Translations under genes and position numbers: made by a program
Shown here: one piece after another, positions 16,590-25,873 of the stretch
How positions within the stretch are numbered: position 1 is the first letter of the stretch
Layout of the letters: each line of letters begins with the position of its first letter
Assembly (NCBI GenBank): GCA_018268055.1
Contig: JAFDXF010000089.1
Location: 62,001-126,000, forward strand
DNA: 64,000 nt
DNA from: Bacteroidota bacterium
GTDB lineage: Bacteria > Bacteroidota > Bacteroidia > Chitinophagales > Chitinophagaceae
Direction of reading: 5' to 3'
The notes under the pieces: model-generated
Databases searched by the model: none
Seen by the model: the letters and a program-made list of their open reading frames with translations, nothing else
Told to the model about the DNA's origin: nothing

Positions 16590-18023
16590 ATGAATACAGA
16601 AACAAACGAGTCCAAAGGGCAATCAGAATCATTTCGAGATCGTATTGCCACCATGGATGCCAAAGGGAAACGGAAATGGATCTTTGCACAAAAGCCAAAG
16701 GGAAAGTTTTATAATATCCGAACCTGGGTAAGTTGGTTGTTCTTTGCATTATTCTTTGCATTGCCATTTATAAAAGTAAATGGAAGGCCTTTGTTTCTAT
16801 TTGATATTCCCAATGCAAAGTTTATCATCTTCGGAAAAATATTTTGGCCACAGGATTTTGTCATATTTGGTTTAGGCATGGTGCTCTTTATTGTATTCAT
16901 TGTACTCTTTACTTCAGCGTTTGGACGTATTTTTTGTGGGTGGGTTTGTCCTCAAACCATATTCATGGAAATGCTTTTCCGTAAAGTAGAGTATCTGATA
17001 GAGGGCGATGCAGGTAAGCAACGGATGCTTAGAAATATGCCTTGGAATGCAAAGAAAATCAGAATCAAACTCACCAAGCATATTGCTTTCTTTTTAATAG
17101 CATTCATCATAGCTAATTTTTTTCTTGCATATATAATTGGCATGGATGAACTATTAGAAATTATCCGTGAGCCATTAAGTGAAAATGTTGGAGGCTTTCT
17201 TTCTATTGTATTATTCGCCGGTATTTTTTATGGCGTATATGCCTTTTTCAGAGAGCAGGTATGTACGGTAGTTTGTCCTTATGGTAGATTGCAGGGCGTA
17301 TTGCTCGATCGCAATTCATTGGTAGTAGCTTACGATTATAAACGTGGTGAGCCAAGAGGAAAGTTCACCAAAAATGAAGAAGCAAAATTAGACTTAGGCG
17401 ATTGTATTGATTGTTTTCAATGTGTAAAAGTATGCCCTACAGGCATCGACATCAGAAATGGTACACAGATGGAATGTGTTGCTTGCACTGCATGTATTGA
17501 TGCATGCGATACGATGATGGATGCTACAAATCGACCAAGAGGATTGATTCGTTATGCCTCTGAAAATGGTATTGCAGAAAAGAAAAAACTCAGATTTACA
17601 GGAAGAATGAAATTTTATTCTGTTCTTCTGATAGTCCTTAGTATCATTCTTACGCTTCTATTGGTTAGCCGAAAAGATATTGATGGCACGATCATGCGAA
17701 CAAAAGGACTTACATTTCAAGAAAGAGGCACCGATAGTCTTTCTAATTTATTTAATATAAATATTATCAATAAGACATTGGATAGTATGCCCATCACTTT
17801 AAAACTTGAAGGAAAAGAAGCAGATAAAGGCAAAATTGAATTAGTGGGCACTTCTGCTATTCGGCTTCATCCTGAAGATCAGGCAACAGGTTCATTCTTT
17901 GTTGTTTTACCGAATAGTACGGTTATGAGCAGAGATATGAAATTAAAAATCGGGCTGTATAATGGTGACAGGAAGATTACCACATTAAGTACCAATTTTA
18001 CAGGGCCTTTTAAAAGATATTAA
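16590..18023 (+). CDS. ccoG: CcoG, cbb3 oxidase accessory iron-sulfur protein
   Basis: A 477-residue membrane ferredoxin-like protein implicated in copper(II) reduction during cbb3 assembly. It has about five membrane helices, the cysteine motifs CGWVCPQT and CTVVCPYGR, a double 4Fe-4S set (CIDCFQCVKVCP and CVACTACIDACD, about residues 271-310) and a C-terminal immunoglobulin-like FixG domain. It lies 11 bases before ccoH. Confidence 0.95.
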   Translation: MNTETNESKGQSESFRDRIATMDAKGKRKWIFAQKPKGKFYNIRTWVSWLFFALFFALPFIKVNGRPLFLFDIPNAKFIIFGKIFWPQDFVIFGLGMVLFIVFIVLFTSAFGRIFCGWVCPQTIFMEMLFRKVEYLIEGDAGKQRMLRNMPWNAKKIRIKLTKHIAFFLIAFIIANFFLAYIIGMDELLEIIREPLSENVGGFLSIVLFAGIFYGVYAFFREQVCTVVCPYGRLQGVLLDRNSLVVAYDYKRGEPRGKFTKNEEAKLDLGDCIDCFQCVKVCPTGIDIRNGTQMECVACTACIDACDTMMDATNRPRGLIRYASENGIAEKKKLRFTGRMKFYSVLLIVLSIILTLLLVSRKDIDGTIMRTKGLTFQERGTDSLSNLFNINIINKTLDSMPITLKLEGKEADKGKIELVGTSAIRLHPEDQATGSFFVVLPNSTVMSRDMKLKIGLYNGDRKITTLSTNFTGPFKRY

Positions 18024-18034
18024 AAATTAATGCT

Positions 18035-18472
18035 ATGAATTGGGGAAAAAGTCTAATCATCGTGTTTATCATGTTTATGTCGGGTATCGGTTATCTGGCA
18101 TATCGAACTACACAAACAAATTTTGATTTGGTAGAAAACGATTATTATAAACAAGAATTAAGCTATCAGCAGAAAATTGATAAAGCCACTGAAGCCAATA
18201 ATCTTTCAGAGCAAATCTCTATTGTACAAACAAAAGACGGAATTAAAATGCAACTGCCTGTTGATATGAAAGATAAAAAAATTTCAGGCGAGGTTTGGTT
18301 TTATTGTGCGTATGATAAGAATAGAGATAAAAAATTTAATATCGAAACAGACACTGCTTTAACCCAATTTTTTTCAAACGAACAAATTACACCCGGCAAT
18401 TATACTGTGAAAATAAATTGGAATGGTGATCAAAAGAGCTATTATTCCGAAAAGCATTTAACGATTTTATAA
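18035..18472 (+). CDS. ccoH: CcoH/FixH family protein
   Basis: A 145-residue protein with one N-terminal membrane helix (residues 5-23) followed by the family's conserved NDYYKQELSYQQKID segment and a beta-rich periplasmic domain. CcoH takes part in cbb3 assembly and stability. It overlaps the next gene by one base (TAATG). Confidence 0.9.
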   Translation: MNWGKSLIIVFIMFMSGIGYLAYRTTQTNFDLVENDYYKQELSYQQKIDKATEANNLSEQISIVQTKDGIKMQLPVDMKDKKISGEVWFYCAYDKNRDKKFNIETDTALTQFFSNEQITPGNYTVKINWNGDQKSYYSEKHLTIL

Positions 18473-19185
18473 TGCTTTGGAGTGTATTGATAACCGGATT
18501 TACTTTGGGCGCAGTCGGCAGCCTTCACTGTGTGGGTATGTGTGGCCCGCTTAGCCTTGCCTTGCCTATTCATCATTTATCAAAACCGTTAAAGCTATTA
18601 GCACTCCTTCTTTATCAAATTGGAAGAGTAATTACTTATGCGATTATCGGATTAATATTTGGCATAGCAGGTAATAGAATTTACATCGCCGGTTATCAGC
18701 AATGGTTTTCTATTGGCATGGGTGTTATGGTGCTCTTACTTGCACTACTTTATTTTTTATACAAAAAAAATGTTCGTGTTCCTTTGCTTAATGCATTTTA
18801 TAAATCGGTGCAGCAACTCATTATTAAAATTTTAAAATCATCTAAAAGAACATACCACTTTTTGTTATTGGGTATGGCAAACGGTTTACTGCCTTGTGGT
18901 ATGGTTTATATTGCGCTTGCATCTACTTTTACACTTGCTTCTGTCAGTGAAAGTGTAGCTTTCATGGCAATGTTTGGTGCAGGCACACTACCGGCTATGA
19001 TGCTTGTAGGCTTCGCCGGCACAATGATAAAACCGGAAATTAGAATTGCATTCAAAAAATTAACGCCCATAATCATTTCAGTGATGGGCGTTATTCTTAT
19101 TCTGCGTGGACTAAATCTTGGTATTCCATTCATTAGCCCGTTAATGCCACAGGTTTCTGGCGAGGTAGTGAATTGCCATCCTTAA
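18472..19185 (+). CDS. SafE/UreH-type membrane protein of the cbb3 cluster
   Basis: A 237-residue protein with six membrane helices and the motif HCVGMCGPL in the first helix, matched by NGLLPCGMVY in the fourth, a CcdA-like arrangement of two membrane cysteines. Annotated in families as sulfite exporter TauE/SafE or UreH-like; its steady place at the end of cco operons suggests copper or thiol handling in oxidase biogenesis (inference). It ends the operon. Confidence 0.88.
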   Translation: MLWSVLITGFTLGAVGSLHCVGMCGPLSLALPIHHLSKPLKLLALLLYQIGRVITYAIIGLIFGIAGNRIYIAGYQQWFSIGMGVMVLLLALLYFLYKKNVRVPLLNAFYKSVQQLIIKILKSSKRTYHFLLLGMANGLLPCGMVYIALASTFTLASVSESVAFMAMFGAGTLPAMMLVGFAGTMIKPEIRIAFKKLTPIIISVMGVILILRGLNLGIPFISPLMPQVSGEVVNCHP

Positions 19186-19196
19186 AAAAATACGAA

Positions 19197-19263
19197 ATGA
19201 TACTTATCAGTAAAAAATCTGACTAAAATCAAGTTTACTAACACTATTACACACTTACTTTTA
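19197..19263 (+). promoter_or_regulatory. FNR/CRP-like box and -7 element in a gene-free region
   Basis: ATGATACTTATCAG (19197-19210) matches TTGAT-N4-ATCAA at 8 of 10 positions and TACTTTTA (19256-19263) is one mismatch from TAnnTTTG. Box start to -7 end is 66 bases, against 65 in the three other boxes of this window. A second, weaker box CTGACTAAAATCAA lies at 19219-19232. No protein gene follows on this strand. Confidence 0.5.
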
Positions 19264-19268
19264 CCACT

Positions 19269-19358
19269 TCAAAATACATCATAGATACTCATGCAAATGA
19301 GTTATTGTTGGTTTTTGTTTCTGTACGACCCCCGGTTCCCCGGGGGTTTATATTTTTT
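19269..19358 (+). ncRNA. Candidate small RNA under FNR-like control
   Basis: The 445-base stretch 19186-19630 between the SafE-like gene and ffh has no convincing protein gene on either strand. A promoter (above) predicts a start near 19269 and a strong terminator ends at about 19358, giving an RNA of roughly 90 bases. The rest of the stretch (19370-19630) shows nothing I recognise. No known RNA family was recognised and no secondary structure besides the terminator stands out, so this is a prediction from promoter plus terminator only. Confidence 0.4.
19328..19358 (+). terminator. Strong GC-rich terminator in the region before ffh
   Basis: A perfect 8-base stem ACCCCCGG / CCGGGGGT with a TTCC loop is followed by TTATATTTTTT. 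It is much more GC-rich than the surrounding DNA. Because it lies 143 bases after the last cco gene it could end either the cco operon or the candidate small RNA. Confidence 0.85.
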
Positions 19359-19630
19359 AGCGTTTTAGCAATGACACAATAAGAAATTTGGACTTGCAGC
19401 ATGGCTCGTTAAGCCTTACGAAGAGCATATTGTTTACCCACCAATAAATATACAGGCGGTTCTATTTTAAAGCTTAACTATAATAACCATGTAATACGAT
19501 GAGAAATAATAATTTTTACAAACAAATTAAAAACGTTTAGGACACTATTGATACGAAACTAAAGCCTTTTCGGAATGCAAATTATAGTGAAAAATACAGG
19601 CAACATTGAAAAGAAAATTATCATTTATAG

Positions 19631-20956
19631 CTATCGCTTCATCCCCGGCATCATTTTACCAAATGCACCCATTTTGTTCATATTCTTCATCATGCCACGC
19701 ATTTGTTCAAACTGCTTCATAAAATTATTTACTTCTTGAATGTCTTTACCGCTTCCTTTGGCAATTCTTTTTTTGCGATTGCCATCTATCAAGTCGGGGT
19801 CGGCTCTTTCGGCAGGTGTCATAGAGTTGATCATCGCTTCTATGCCTTTGAAAGAATCATCATTGATATCTAAGTCTTTTATTTTGTTACCCATTCCCGG
19901 GATCATACCCAGCATATCTTTCATATTGCCCATTTTTTTTATTGTTTCCAACTGGGCTTTGAAATCTGCAAAATCAAATTTGTTCTTACGAATTTTGGCT
20001 TCAATTTTTTTAGCCTGCTCTTCATCAAAGTTTTCTTGTGCCTTCTCTACTAATGAGGTAATGTCGCCCATACCGAGAATACGTTGCGCCATTCTTTCGG
20101 GATAGAATACATCGAGTGTATCCATTTTTTCACCACTGCTGGTAAACTTGATGGGTTTGTTTACTGTGTATTGAATTGAAATTGCAGCACCACCTCTTGT
20201 ATCACCATCTAATTTGGTAAGTACCACACCGGTAAAATCCAATCGGTCGTTAAATGTCTTTGCAGTATTCACTGCATCTTGTCCGGTCATGCTATCCACC
20301 ACAAAAAGTATTTCCTGTGGATTTACTGCATTTTTAATATTGGCTACTTCGGTCATCATCACTTCATCCACAGCCAAACGGCCTGCAGTATCTATGATGA
20401 GCACATTTTTGTTTTTACTTCTTGCTTCTTTCACTGCATTATGGGCAATGGATACAGCATCTTTATTTTCTGCTTCAATATGTACGTCCACACCAATTTG
20501 TTCGCCCAACACACGCAATTGCTCCATCGCTGCAGGGCGATAAATATCGGCTGCAACAAGTAATGGAGATAAACCTTTTTTATTTTTTAAATAATTGGCA
20601 AGCTTGCCGCTGAATGTTGTTTTACCCGAACCTTGTAAGCCGGCGATTAAAATAATTGCAGGATTTCCTTTTGCATTAAAAGTCGCTTCTTGCCCGCCCA
20701 TCAATTCAGCCAATTCGTCTTTTACTATCTTGGTCATCAACTGACCGGGAGAAATAGCATTGATTACTTTTTCGCCAATAGCTTTGTCTTTTACTCTGTC
20801 GGTAAATTCTTTAGCTATTTTAAAATTCACATCGGCATCTACCAATGCACGACGAATTTCTTTTACAGTAGAAGCAATATTCAGTTCAGTAATTCTGGAC
20901 TGACCTTTCAGACTTTTAAATGCCGATTCTAATTTTTCCTGAAGTGAGTTAAACAT
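19631..20956 (-). CDS. ffh: Signal recognition particle protein Ffh
   Basis: A 441-residue GTPase that binds signal peptides of nascent membrane proteins. N domain (1 to about 85), G domain with GLQGSGKTT (106-114), DTAGR and TKLDGD, then the methionine-rich M domain ending in MMPGMKR. Length is normal for the family. It is a single-gene unit with its own promoter. Confidence 0.97.
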   Translation of the reverse strand: MFNSLQEKLESAFKSLKGQSRITELNIASTVKEIRRALVDADVNFKIAKEFTDRVKDKAIGEKVINAISPGQLMTKIVKDELAELMGGQEATFNAKGNPAIILIAGLQGSGKTTFSGKLANYLKNKKGLSPLLVAADIYRPAAMEQLRVLGEQIGVDVHIEAENKDAVSIAHNAVKEARSKNKNVLIIDTAGRLAVDEVMMTEVANIKNAVNPQEILFVVDSMTGQDAVNTAKTFNDRLDFTGVVLTKLDGDTRGGAAISIQYTVNKPIKFTSSGEKMDTLDVFYPERMAQRILGMGDITSLVEKAQENFDEEQAKKIEAKIRKNKFDFADFKAQLETIKKMGNMKDMLGMIPGMGNKIKDLDINDDSFKGIEAMINSMTPAERADPDLIDGNRKKRIAKGSGKDIQEVNNFMKQFEQMRGMMKNMNKMGAFGKMMPGMKR

Positions 20957-21091
20957 AATGATTCTATTATTTCAATGATGCATAAAAAAAGAGGAGAGAT
21001 ATAAGCCCAATAAAAGGCATTAGAACAAAGAGGTAATAAACTTTTTGTTTACGACCAATCATTCCATTGCACCACTCTTTTTTACGAGGCG

Positions 21092-21099
21092 CAAAGATA
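21092..21099 (-). promoter_or_regulatory. Probable -7 element for ffh
   Basis: Read on the minus strand, TATCTTTG is a perfect TAnnTTTG -7 element. No good TTG lies at the -33 distance. It implies a leader of about 130 bases before the ffh start. Confidence 0.4.
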
Positions 21100-21145
21100 A
21101 AAAACTACTCGGAAGGATTGCAGTAAATTCTGTGAAGAATTTGTG

Positions 21146-22015
21146 CTAAGCAGTAAGATAAGTTTTCAACATTTTGCAGCTATTGGCTGCTTTAAGTTTT
21201 GTGATTGCCTTATCTTTTATTTGACGTACTCTTTCTCTGGTAAGTAAAAACCTTTCACCGATATCTTCTAAACTAAGTGGATGATCTACTCCTATACCGA
21301 AAAAATAACAAATCACTTCTTTTTGCCTTTCAGTTAACACTCTAAGGCTTCTTTCAATTTCAATTTTTAAAGATTTATCGTGCATCAGCTTAGCATCCGA
21401 CTCTTCTGCATTTGGGTTTCCCAATACATCAATCAGCGTATTGTCTTCTCCATCGGATAATGGCGAATCCATGCTTACATGCTTTGCATTGATGCCTAAT
21501 GTGGCGGTTACTTCTTCCAATTCCATATTCAATACTTCGGCCAATTCTTCCGCAGACGGTTCTCTTTCAAACTGTTGCTCCAGATTTGAGTAAGCTCTTT
21601 GAATCTTATTGGTCATTCCCACTTTATTCAACGGCAGACGTATTATTCTACCTTGCTCGGCCAAAGCCTGTAAAATACTCTGGCGAATCCACCAAACGGC
21701 ATAAGAAATAAACTTAAAACCACGAGTTTCATCAAAACGATGAGCTGCTTTAATCAATCCAACATTTCCCTCATTAATCAAATCGGGTAAAGACATACCT
21801 TGATTTTGATATTGTTTCGCTACAGAAACTACAAAACGTAAATTGGCTCTTGTAAGTTTGTCCAAAGCTTTCTGATCTCCTTGCTTAATAAGGGTAGCAA
21901 GTCTTGCTTCTTCTTCTGCAGAAATCAAATCTACTTTTGCAATCTCTTGCAAATATTTTTCAAGGCTTTGAGATTCTCGATTGGTAATAGACTTCGAGAT
22001 CTTGAGTTGACGCAT
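21146..22015 (-). CDS. rpoD: Primary sigma factor, RpoD/SigA type
   Basis: A 289-residue sigma-70 factor, the short form typical of Bacteroidota. Region 1.2 starts at [16 protein letters not shown], region 2 holds [16 protein letters not shown] and the core/-10 recognition segment [12 protein letters not shown], region 3 follows, and region 4 has the helix-turn-helix [21 protein letters not shown] start at the second methionine because the family begins [14 protein letters not shown]; an in-frame ATG two codons earlier (22021) is possible. It directs most transcription in the cell. Confidence 0.95.
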   Translation of the reverse strand: MRQLKISKSITNRESQSLEKYLQEIAKVDLISAEEEARLATLIKQGDQKALDKLTRANLRFVVSVAKQYQNQGMSLPDLINEGNVGLIKAAHRFDETRGFKFISYAVWWIRQSILQALAEQGRIIRLPLNKVGMTNKIQRAYSNLEQQFEREPSAEELAEVLNMELEEVTATLGINAKHVSMDSPLSDGEDNTLIDVLGNPNAEESDAKLMHDKSLKIEIERSLRVLTERQKEVICYFFGIGVDHPLSLEDIGERFLLTRERVRQIKDKAITKLKAANSCKMLKTYLTA

Positions 22016-22322
22016 ACTCATAGGCGGTGTTTTTTAAATGGTGTTATTTAAAGGGTTTAAGAAATCTGATAAAATCGCTTAATGACACTGAAAATACCCA
22101 CCAACGATGTTCTCCTTTGTTTAAAAGGAGTTTAATTACCAAGCAATTTATAGGGATTGCACCAATTTGCCAAAATTTTTTACGTATTCTTAACAAATTT
22201 TCTATCGTTTCCTTCTTTTTTGACCATTTTTTTATAAAATAGCAAGGAAATTATTGAGAAAATTATTTTGCTGCTATCTTTTTTTATCTATTATTGCACA
22301 TATTGTATTGATTTGGAATAAA

Positions 22323-22700
22323 ATGAGTAAACAATTATACACTTTAGAGTTTCCTGTCCGCTGTTCGCCGACAATTTTATACGGATTTTTAGCATCACCT
22401 GCAGGGTTAGGTGAGTGGTTTGCTGATAAAGTAGATGAGCACGAAGATATTTTTTATTTTTCGTGGAGTGGTACTGTTGAAAAAGCAGAACGTTTAGAAT
22501 TCGAACAGGATAAATTTATTCGCTTCCGTTGGCTTACTTCGGCAAAGAATGAATATTTCGAATTTCGAATTGACAGATCAGAAATTACCAATCAAACTAT
22601 TTTGGTGATTAAAGATTTTGCAGAAAAAAAGGAAATCAAAGATCAAAGTCAATTGTGGGACTATCAGGTAAAAGAATTATTCCATCGTTTAGGCAGCTAA
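22323..22700 (+). CDS. START-like (SRPBCC fold) protein
   Basis: A 125-residue cytoplasmic protein of the AHSA1/START-like class widespread in Bacteroidota: LYTLEFPVRCSP at the start, then GLGEWFADKV, FSWSG and a C-terminal helix. The fold forms a hydrophobic cavity; ligand and role are unknown. I start at ATG 22323 (MSKQLYTLEF), since the in-frame upstream extension from 22254 is a hydrophobic stretch not expected in this family. The 307-base region before it (22016-22322) is a divergent spacer shared with rpoD; I see a small hairpin at 22112-22130 but no convincing promoter. Confidence 0.85.
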   Translation: MSKQLYTLEFPVRCSPTILYGFLASPAGLGEWFADKVDEHEDIFYFSWSGTVEKAERLEFEQDKFIRFRWLTSAKNEYFEFRIDRSEITNQTILVIKDFAEKKEIKDQSQLWDYQVKELFHRLGS

Positions 22701-22725
22701 CCTTTTTAAAGGAGTTATTCAAAAT

Positions 22726-23355
22726 TTAATAATTGCTCTTAGGTGCATTTGATATTTGCATCATTAGTAATATTGATTCGTATTGCCGCATCAATAATTC
22801 AGTAGCATTATCCCAATCGCTTAAATTCGTTTTTGCGGAAAGTTTTAAAAACGATTTTTCCATTACCAATTGTTCGAAGTGCTTTTTATCCACTTGTGAT
22901 GTTTTTACATAGTTTAGGTCATCAAAATGATGATCCCATGGGTGCTCATTCGTGCAGATATAAAAATGCTTTTGATTGAGCATTTCATAAGATTGACAAA
23001 TCGTTTTTTCATACATCTTTTTATAAACACCGGATAGCAAAAGAGTAGTGCTGAAATAGTTTCCCCACCAAAACATAGTGCGTATGGCAAGTGTATTTTC
23101 TTTGTGAAATAATCTCGGATAATCCAACATGAGCCAAGGCAGTCCTTTATAGTTTTCGCCTCTTGCAATTTTTGGTGCAAGAACTTTTGCTTCAGCGGGA
23201 ATCAAAGTTTTATCTGATGCTAAACGTTGCAAACTTGAAAGTGCGCCTAATAGTTGATAAACCTTGTTAATTATTTCATTCTTTGTTAAAATAATTGCTG
23301 CATTCTTAATCAGTGCTGCCTCCTCTATCGAAAGCCTTATTTTTGCTTCATTCAT
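22726..23355 (-). CDS. Conserved hypothetical protein
   Basis: A 209-residue protein with no signal peptide or clear membrane helix. It is mostly helical and rich in aromatic residues in the middle (MFWWGNYFSTTLLL; HPWDHHFDDLNY). I do not recognise the family. It is convergent with the START-like gene and divergent from lptF, with which it shares only 12 bases. Confidence 0.7.
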   Translation of the reverse strand: MNEAKIRLSIEEAALIKNAAIILTKNEIINKVYQLLGALSSLQRLASDKTLIPAEAKVLAPKIARGENYKGLPWLMLDYPRLFHKENTLAIRTMFWWGNYFSTTLLLSGVYKKMYEKTICQSYEMLNQKHFYICTNEHPWDHHFDDLNYVKTSQVDKKHFEQLVMEKSFLKLSAKTNLSDWDNATELLMRQYESILLMMQISNAPKSNY

Positions 23356-23367
23356 ACTTAAAGATAC

Positions 23368-24789
23368 GTGTTCAAAAAATTAGATAAACTGATTGTCAAA
23401 GCTTTTGTCGGCCCTTTTGTGGCTACTTTTTTCATTACTCTTTTTGTATTAGTGCTTCAGTTTTTTTGGCTTTATATAGATGATTTTGTGGGCAAAGGGC
23501 TTGGTGTGGATGTAATTTTTCGTTTCATTCTTTATCAAAGTGCAGTATTGGTGCCCTTAGCATTGCCGTTGGCTATCCTGCTTTCTTCATTAATGACTTT
23601 TGGAAATCTTGGCGAAAGCTTTGAATTGGTGGCAATAAAATCTGCGGGAATTTCTTTGCTTCGGTTTATGCGGCCATTGTTTATTATTTGCGTATTTATC
23701 AGCGGCATTGCTTTTTTATTTACCAATTATATTATTCCGGTTGCTACATTAAAATCTAGAACATTATTATCCGACATTGTATATGCCAAACCGGCTTTTG
23801 ATTTAAAGGAAGGTGTTTTTTACGATCGGATCAACGGGTTCTCAATCAAAATAGGAAAGAAAGAAGCCGATAGTATTATAAAAGATGTGATTGTATATGA
23901 ACAAGGCAATCCATTGCAAGATAATTTTATCATTGCAGATAGCGGCGTGATGCGGGTAACAGGCAGTAAGCGTTTTTTAGAGTTTAATTTAATAAATGGG
24001 TGGCGCTATCAAGAGCGTGGAAGCGAATATGGCGCAGGCGCCGGAACCGAATTTGTTCGCTTAGGATTTAAAGAATACAAAAAGCAATTTGATTTAAGTT
24101 CATTCCAAATTAACTGGACGGCTGATAGTGTAAATAAGAATAATGAAAAGATGTACAGTATGCGCCAGCTAAATCGTTCCATAGATTCTTTGCAACACGA
24201 AAATGATAGTTTATCGATTCGAGGATTTAAAGATTTGTTTCTGGCATACCAGTTCGCTTCATTGATAGATTCCAATTGGAAGGAAACAACAGCATCCATA
24301 CAGGGCAAAAAAAGTTTTGACGATATTTTGCCTGACTCCGTCCGTTATACAATTAATGATCGAGTACAGGAAAATGCAAATGCATTAAAAAGCTCAGTTG
24401 AATCTTTAATCACTGTCAATAATGATCGTGAGAAAACATTGCGAAGGCATAAAATAGAATGGCATCGTAAAATAACGTTATCACTAGCCTGCCTCGTTTT
24501 GTTTATGATTGGCGCTCCACTCGGTTCTATCATTCGTAAAGGCGGATTAGGAACGCCCTTGATTTTTGCGATCGTATTCTTTATGATATTTTATTTTTCC
24601 AGTACCACCGGCGAAAAATTTGCAAAAGAAAATTCTATGTCGGTATTCAATGGTATGTGGATGGCGACAATTATCTTGGTGCCGGTAGGGTTATTTCTTA
24701 CCTATAAGGCAATGCACGACTCACAGCTTTTTAATAAAGAACGATATCAGCGAATTACACGATTTTTTAAAAAGAAAAAAACTGTGTAA
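23368..24789 (+). CDS. LptF/LptG-family lipopolysaccharide export permease
   Basis: A 473-residue YjgP/YjgQ family membrane protein with six helices, three at each end (about 12-35, 55-80, 100-122 and 370-390, 398-418, 425-450), around a periplasmic beta-jellyroll domain. With LptB and a second permease it extracts LPS for transport to the outer membrane. It is longer than the usual 360-390 residues because of a helical insertion around residues 255-360. The start codon is GTG. LptF and LptG cannot be told apart here. Confidence 0.92.
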   Translation: MFKKLDKLIVKAFVGPFVATFFITLFVLVLQFFWLYIDDFVGKGLGVDVIFRFILYQSAVLVPLALPLAILLSSLMTFGNLGESFELVAIKSAGISLLRFMRPLFIICVFISGIAFLFTNYIIPVATLKSRTLLSDIVYAKPAFDLKEGVFYDRINGFSIKIGKKEADSIIKDVIVYEQGNPLQDNFIIADSGVMRVTGSKRFLEFNLINGWRYQERGSEYGAGAGTEFVRLGFKEYKKQFDLSSFQINWTADSVNKNNEKMYSMRQLNRSIDSLQHENDSLSIRGFKDLFLAYQFASLIDSNWKETTASIQGKKSFDDILPDSVRYTINDRVQENANALKSSVESLITVNNDREKTLRRHKIEWHRKITLSLACLVLFMIGAPLGSIIRKGGLGTPLIFAIVFFMIFYFSSTTGEKFAKENSMSVFNGMWMATIILVPVGLFLTYKAMHDSQLFNKERYQRITRFFKKKKTV

Positions 24790-24877
24790 AACTTTTTGAA
24801 ACCTTACTATTTATTTTTGCGCTCTCTCACAAAATGATTGCTTAGTTTTATAAAATCAAAAGCTAAATATTAATCAA

Positions 24878-25873
24878 TTGGAACAGGTAAAGCAAAATCT
24901 CAGGGTTCAGAAATGGGTAGCCGCTGTATCTATCATATTGCTGGTCGTGAAATTTATTGCATATTATTCAACACAATCTGTTTCTATTTTGACCGATGCT
25001 TTGGAAAGCATTGTCAACGTGGTGGCCGGACTTATTGGTCTGTACAGCTTGTATGTAGCAGCAAAGCCCAAAGATTTTGATCATCCTTACGGACATGGAA
25101 AAGCAGAATTTCTTTCTTCTGCAGTAGAAGGTACATTGATAGCGAGTGCTGGAGCAATTGTTTTATATAAAGCAGGAAAAAATATATTTTATCCTACCGA
25201 AATTAAAAAATTGGATTTTGGTATCTGGTTAATTGCTGTAACTGCAATGATTAATTTTCTTGTAGGAACTTATTGTCTTCGCATTGGTAAAAGAAATAAC
25301 TCCATCGCATTGGTGGCAAGTGGAAAGCATTTGCAAAGCGACACTTGGTCCACATTTGGTATCATCATTGGCCTTGTATTGATGTTATTAACAGGGTATA
25401 AATGGATAGATAGTGCAGTAGCAATTTTGTTTGGCTTCATTATTATGATTACCGGCTATAAAATTCTCCGACATTCTATTGCAGGAATCATGGATGAAGC
25501 AGATATTAAGTTACTCAGCAAAATGGTAGAAGTGCTGAATGAAAACAGAAGAGAAAATTGGGTGGATTTGCATAATCTGCGAGTTATCAAATATGGAAGT
25601 ATTCTTCACTTAGACTGTCATCTCACTGTGCCCTGGTATTTTAATGTACATGATGCTCATAGGGAAGTAGATGCATTGGATGAATTAGTGAAAAAGAATT
25701 TCGGTGAAACAGTGGAACTATTTGTTCATTTAGATGGTTGCTTGCCTTTTTCTTGTAAAATTTGCAATAAAGAAAACTGTTCCGAAAGAAAGTTTAAATT
25801 TGAAAAACAAATTCCTTGGACACTTGAAAACATATCTCAGAATAAAAAACATCAATTAGAAAACAATGGCTAA
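24878..25873 (+). CDS. Cation diffusion facilitator family metal transporter
   Basis: A 331-residue CDF transporter with six membrane helices and the metal-site signatures SILTDALESIVNV and HPYGHGKAE, followed by SGKHLQSDTWS; the C-terminal cytosolic domain ends with a cysteine cluster (CKICNKENC). It probably exports a divalent metal such as zinc, iron or manganese in exchange for protons. The most likely start is TTG 24878, since no in-frame ATG precedes the first helix. It overlaps the OsmC gene by 8 bases. Confidence 0.92.
   Translation: MEQVKQNLRVQKWVAAVSIILLVVKFIAYYSTQSVSILTDALESIVNVVAGLIGLYSLYVAAKPKDFDHPYGHGKAEFLSSAVEGTLIASAGAIVLYKAGKNIFYPTEIKKLDFGIWLIAVTAMINFLVGTYCLRIGKRNNSIALVASGKHLQSDTWSTFGIIIGLVLMLLTGYKWIDSAVAILFGFIIMITGYKILRHSIAGIMDEADIKLLSKMVEVLNENRRENWVDLHNLRVIKYGSILHLDCHLTVPWYFNVHDAHREVDALDELVKKNFGETVELFVHLDGCLPFSCKICNKENCSERKFKFEKQIPWTLENISQNKKHQLENNG

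Noticed and set aside
19291-19368. A 25-codon open frame across the terminator in the candidate small RNA
   Set aside because: It runs through the terminator hairpin and T run, is rich in aromatic residues as expected from a T-rich sequence, and has no ribosome-binding context.
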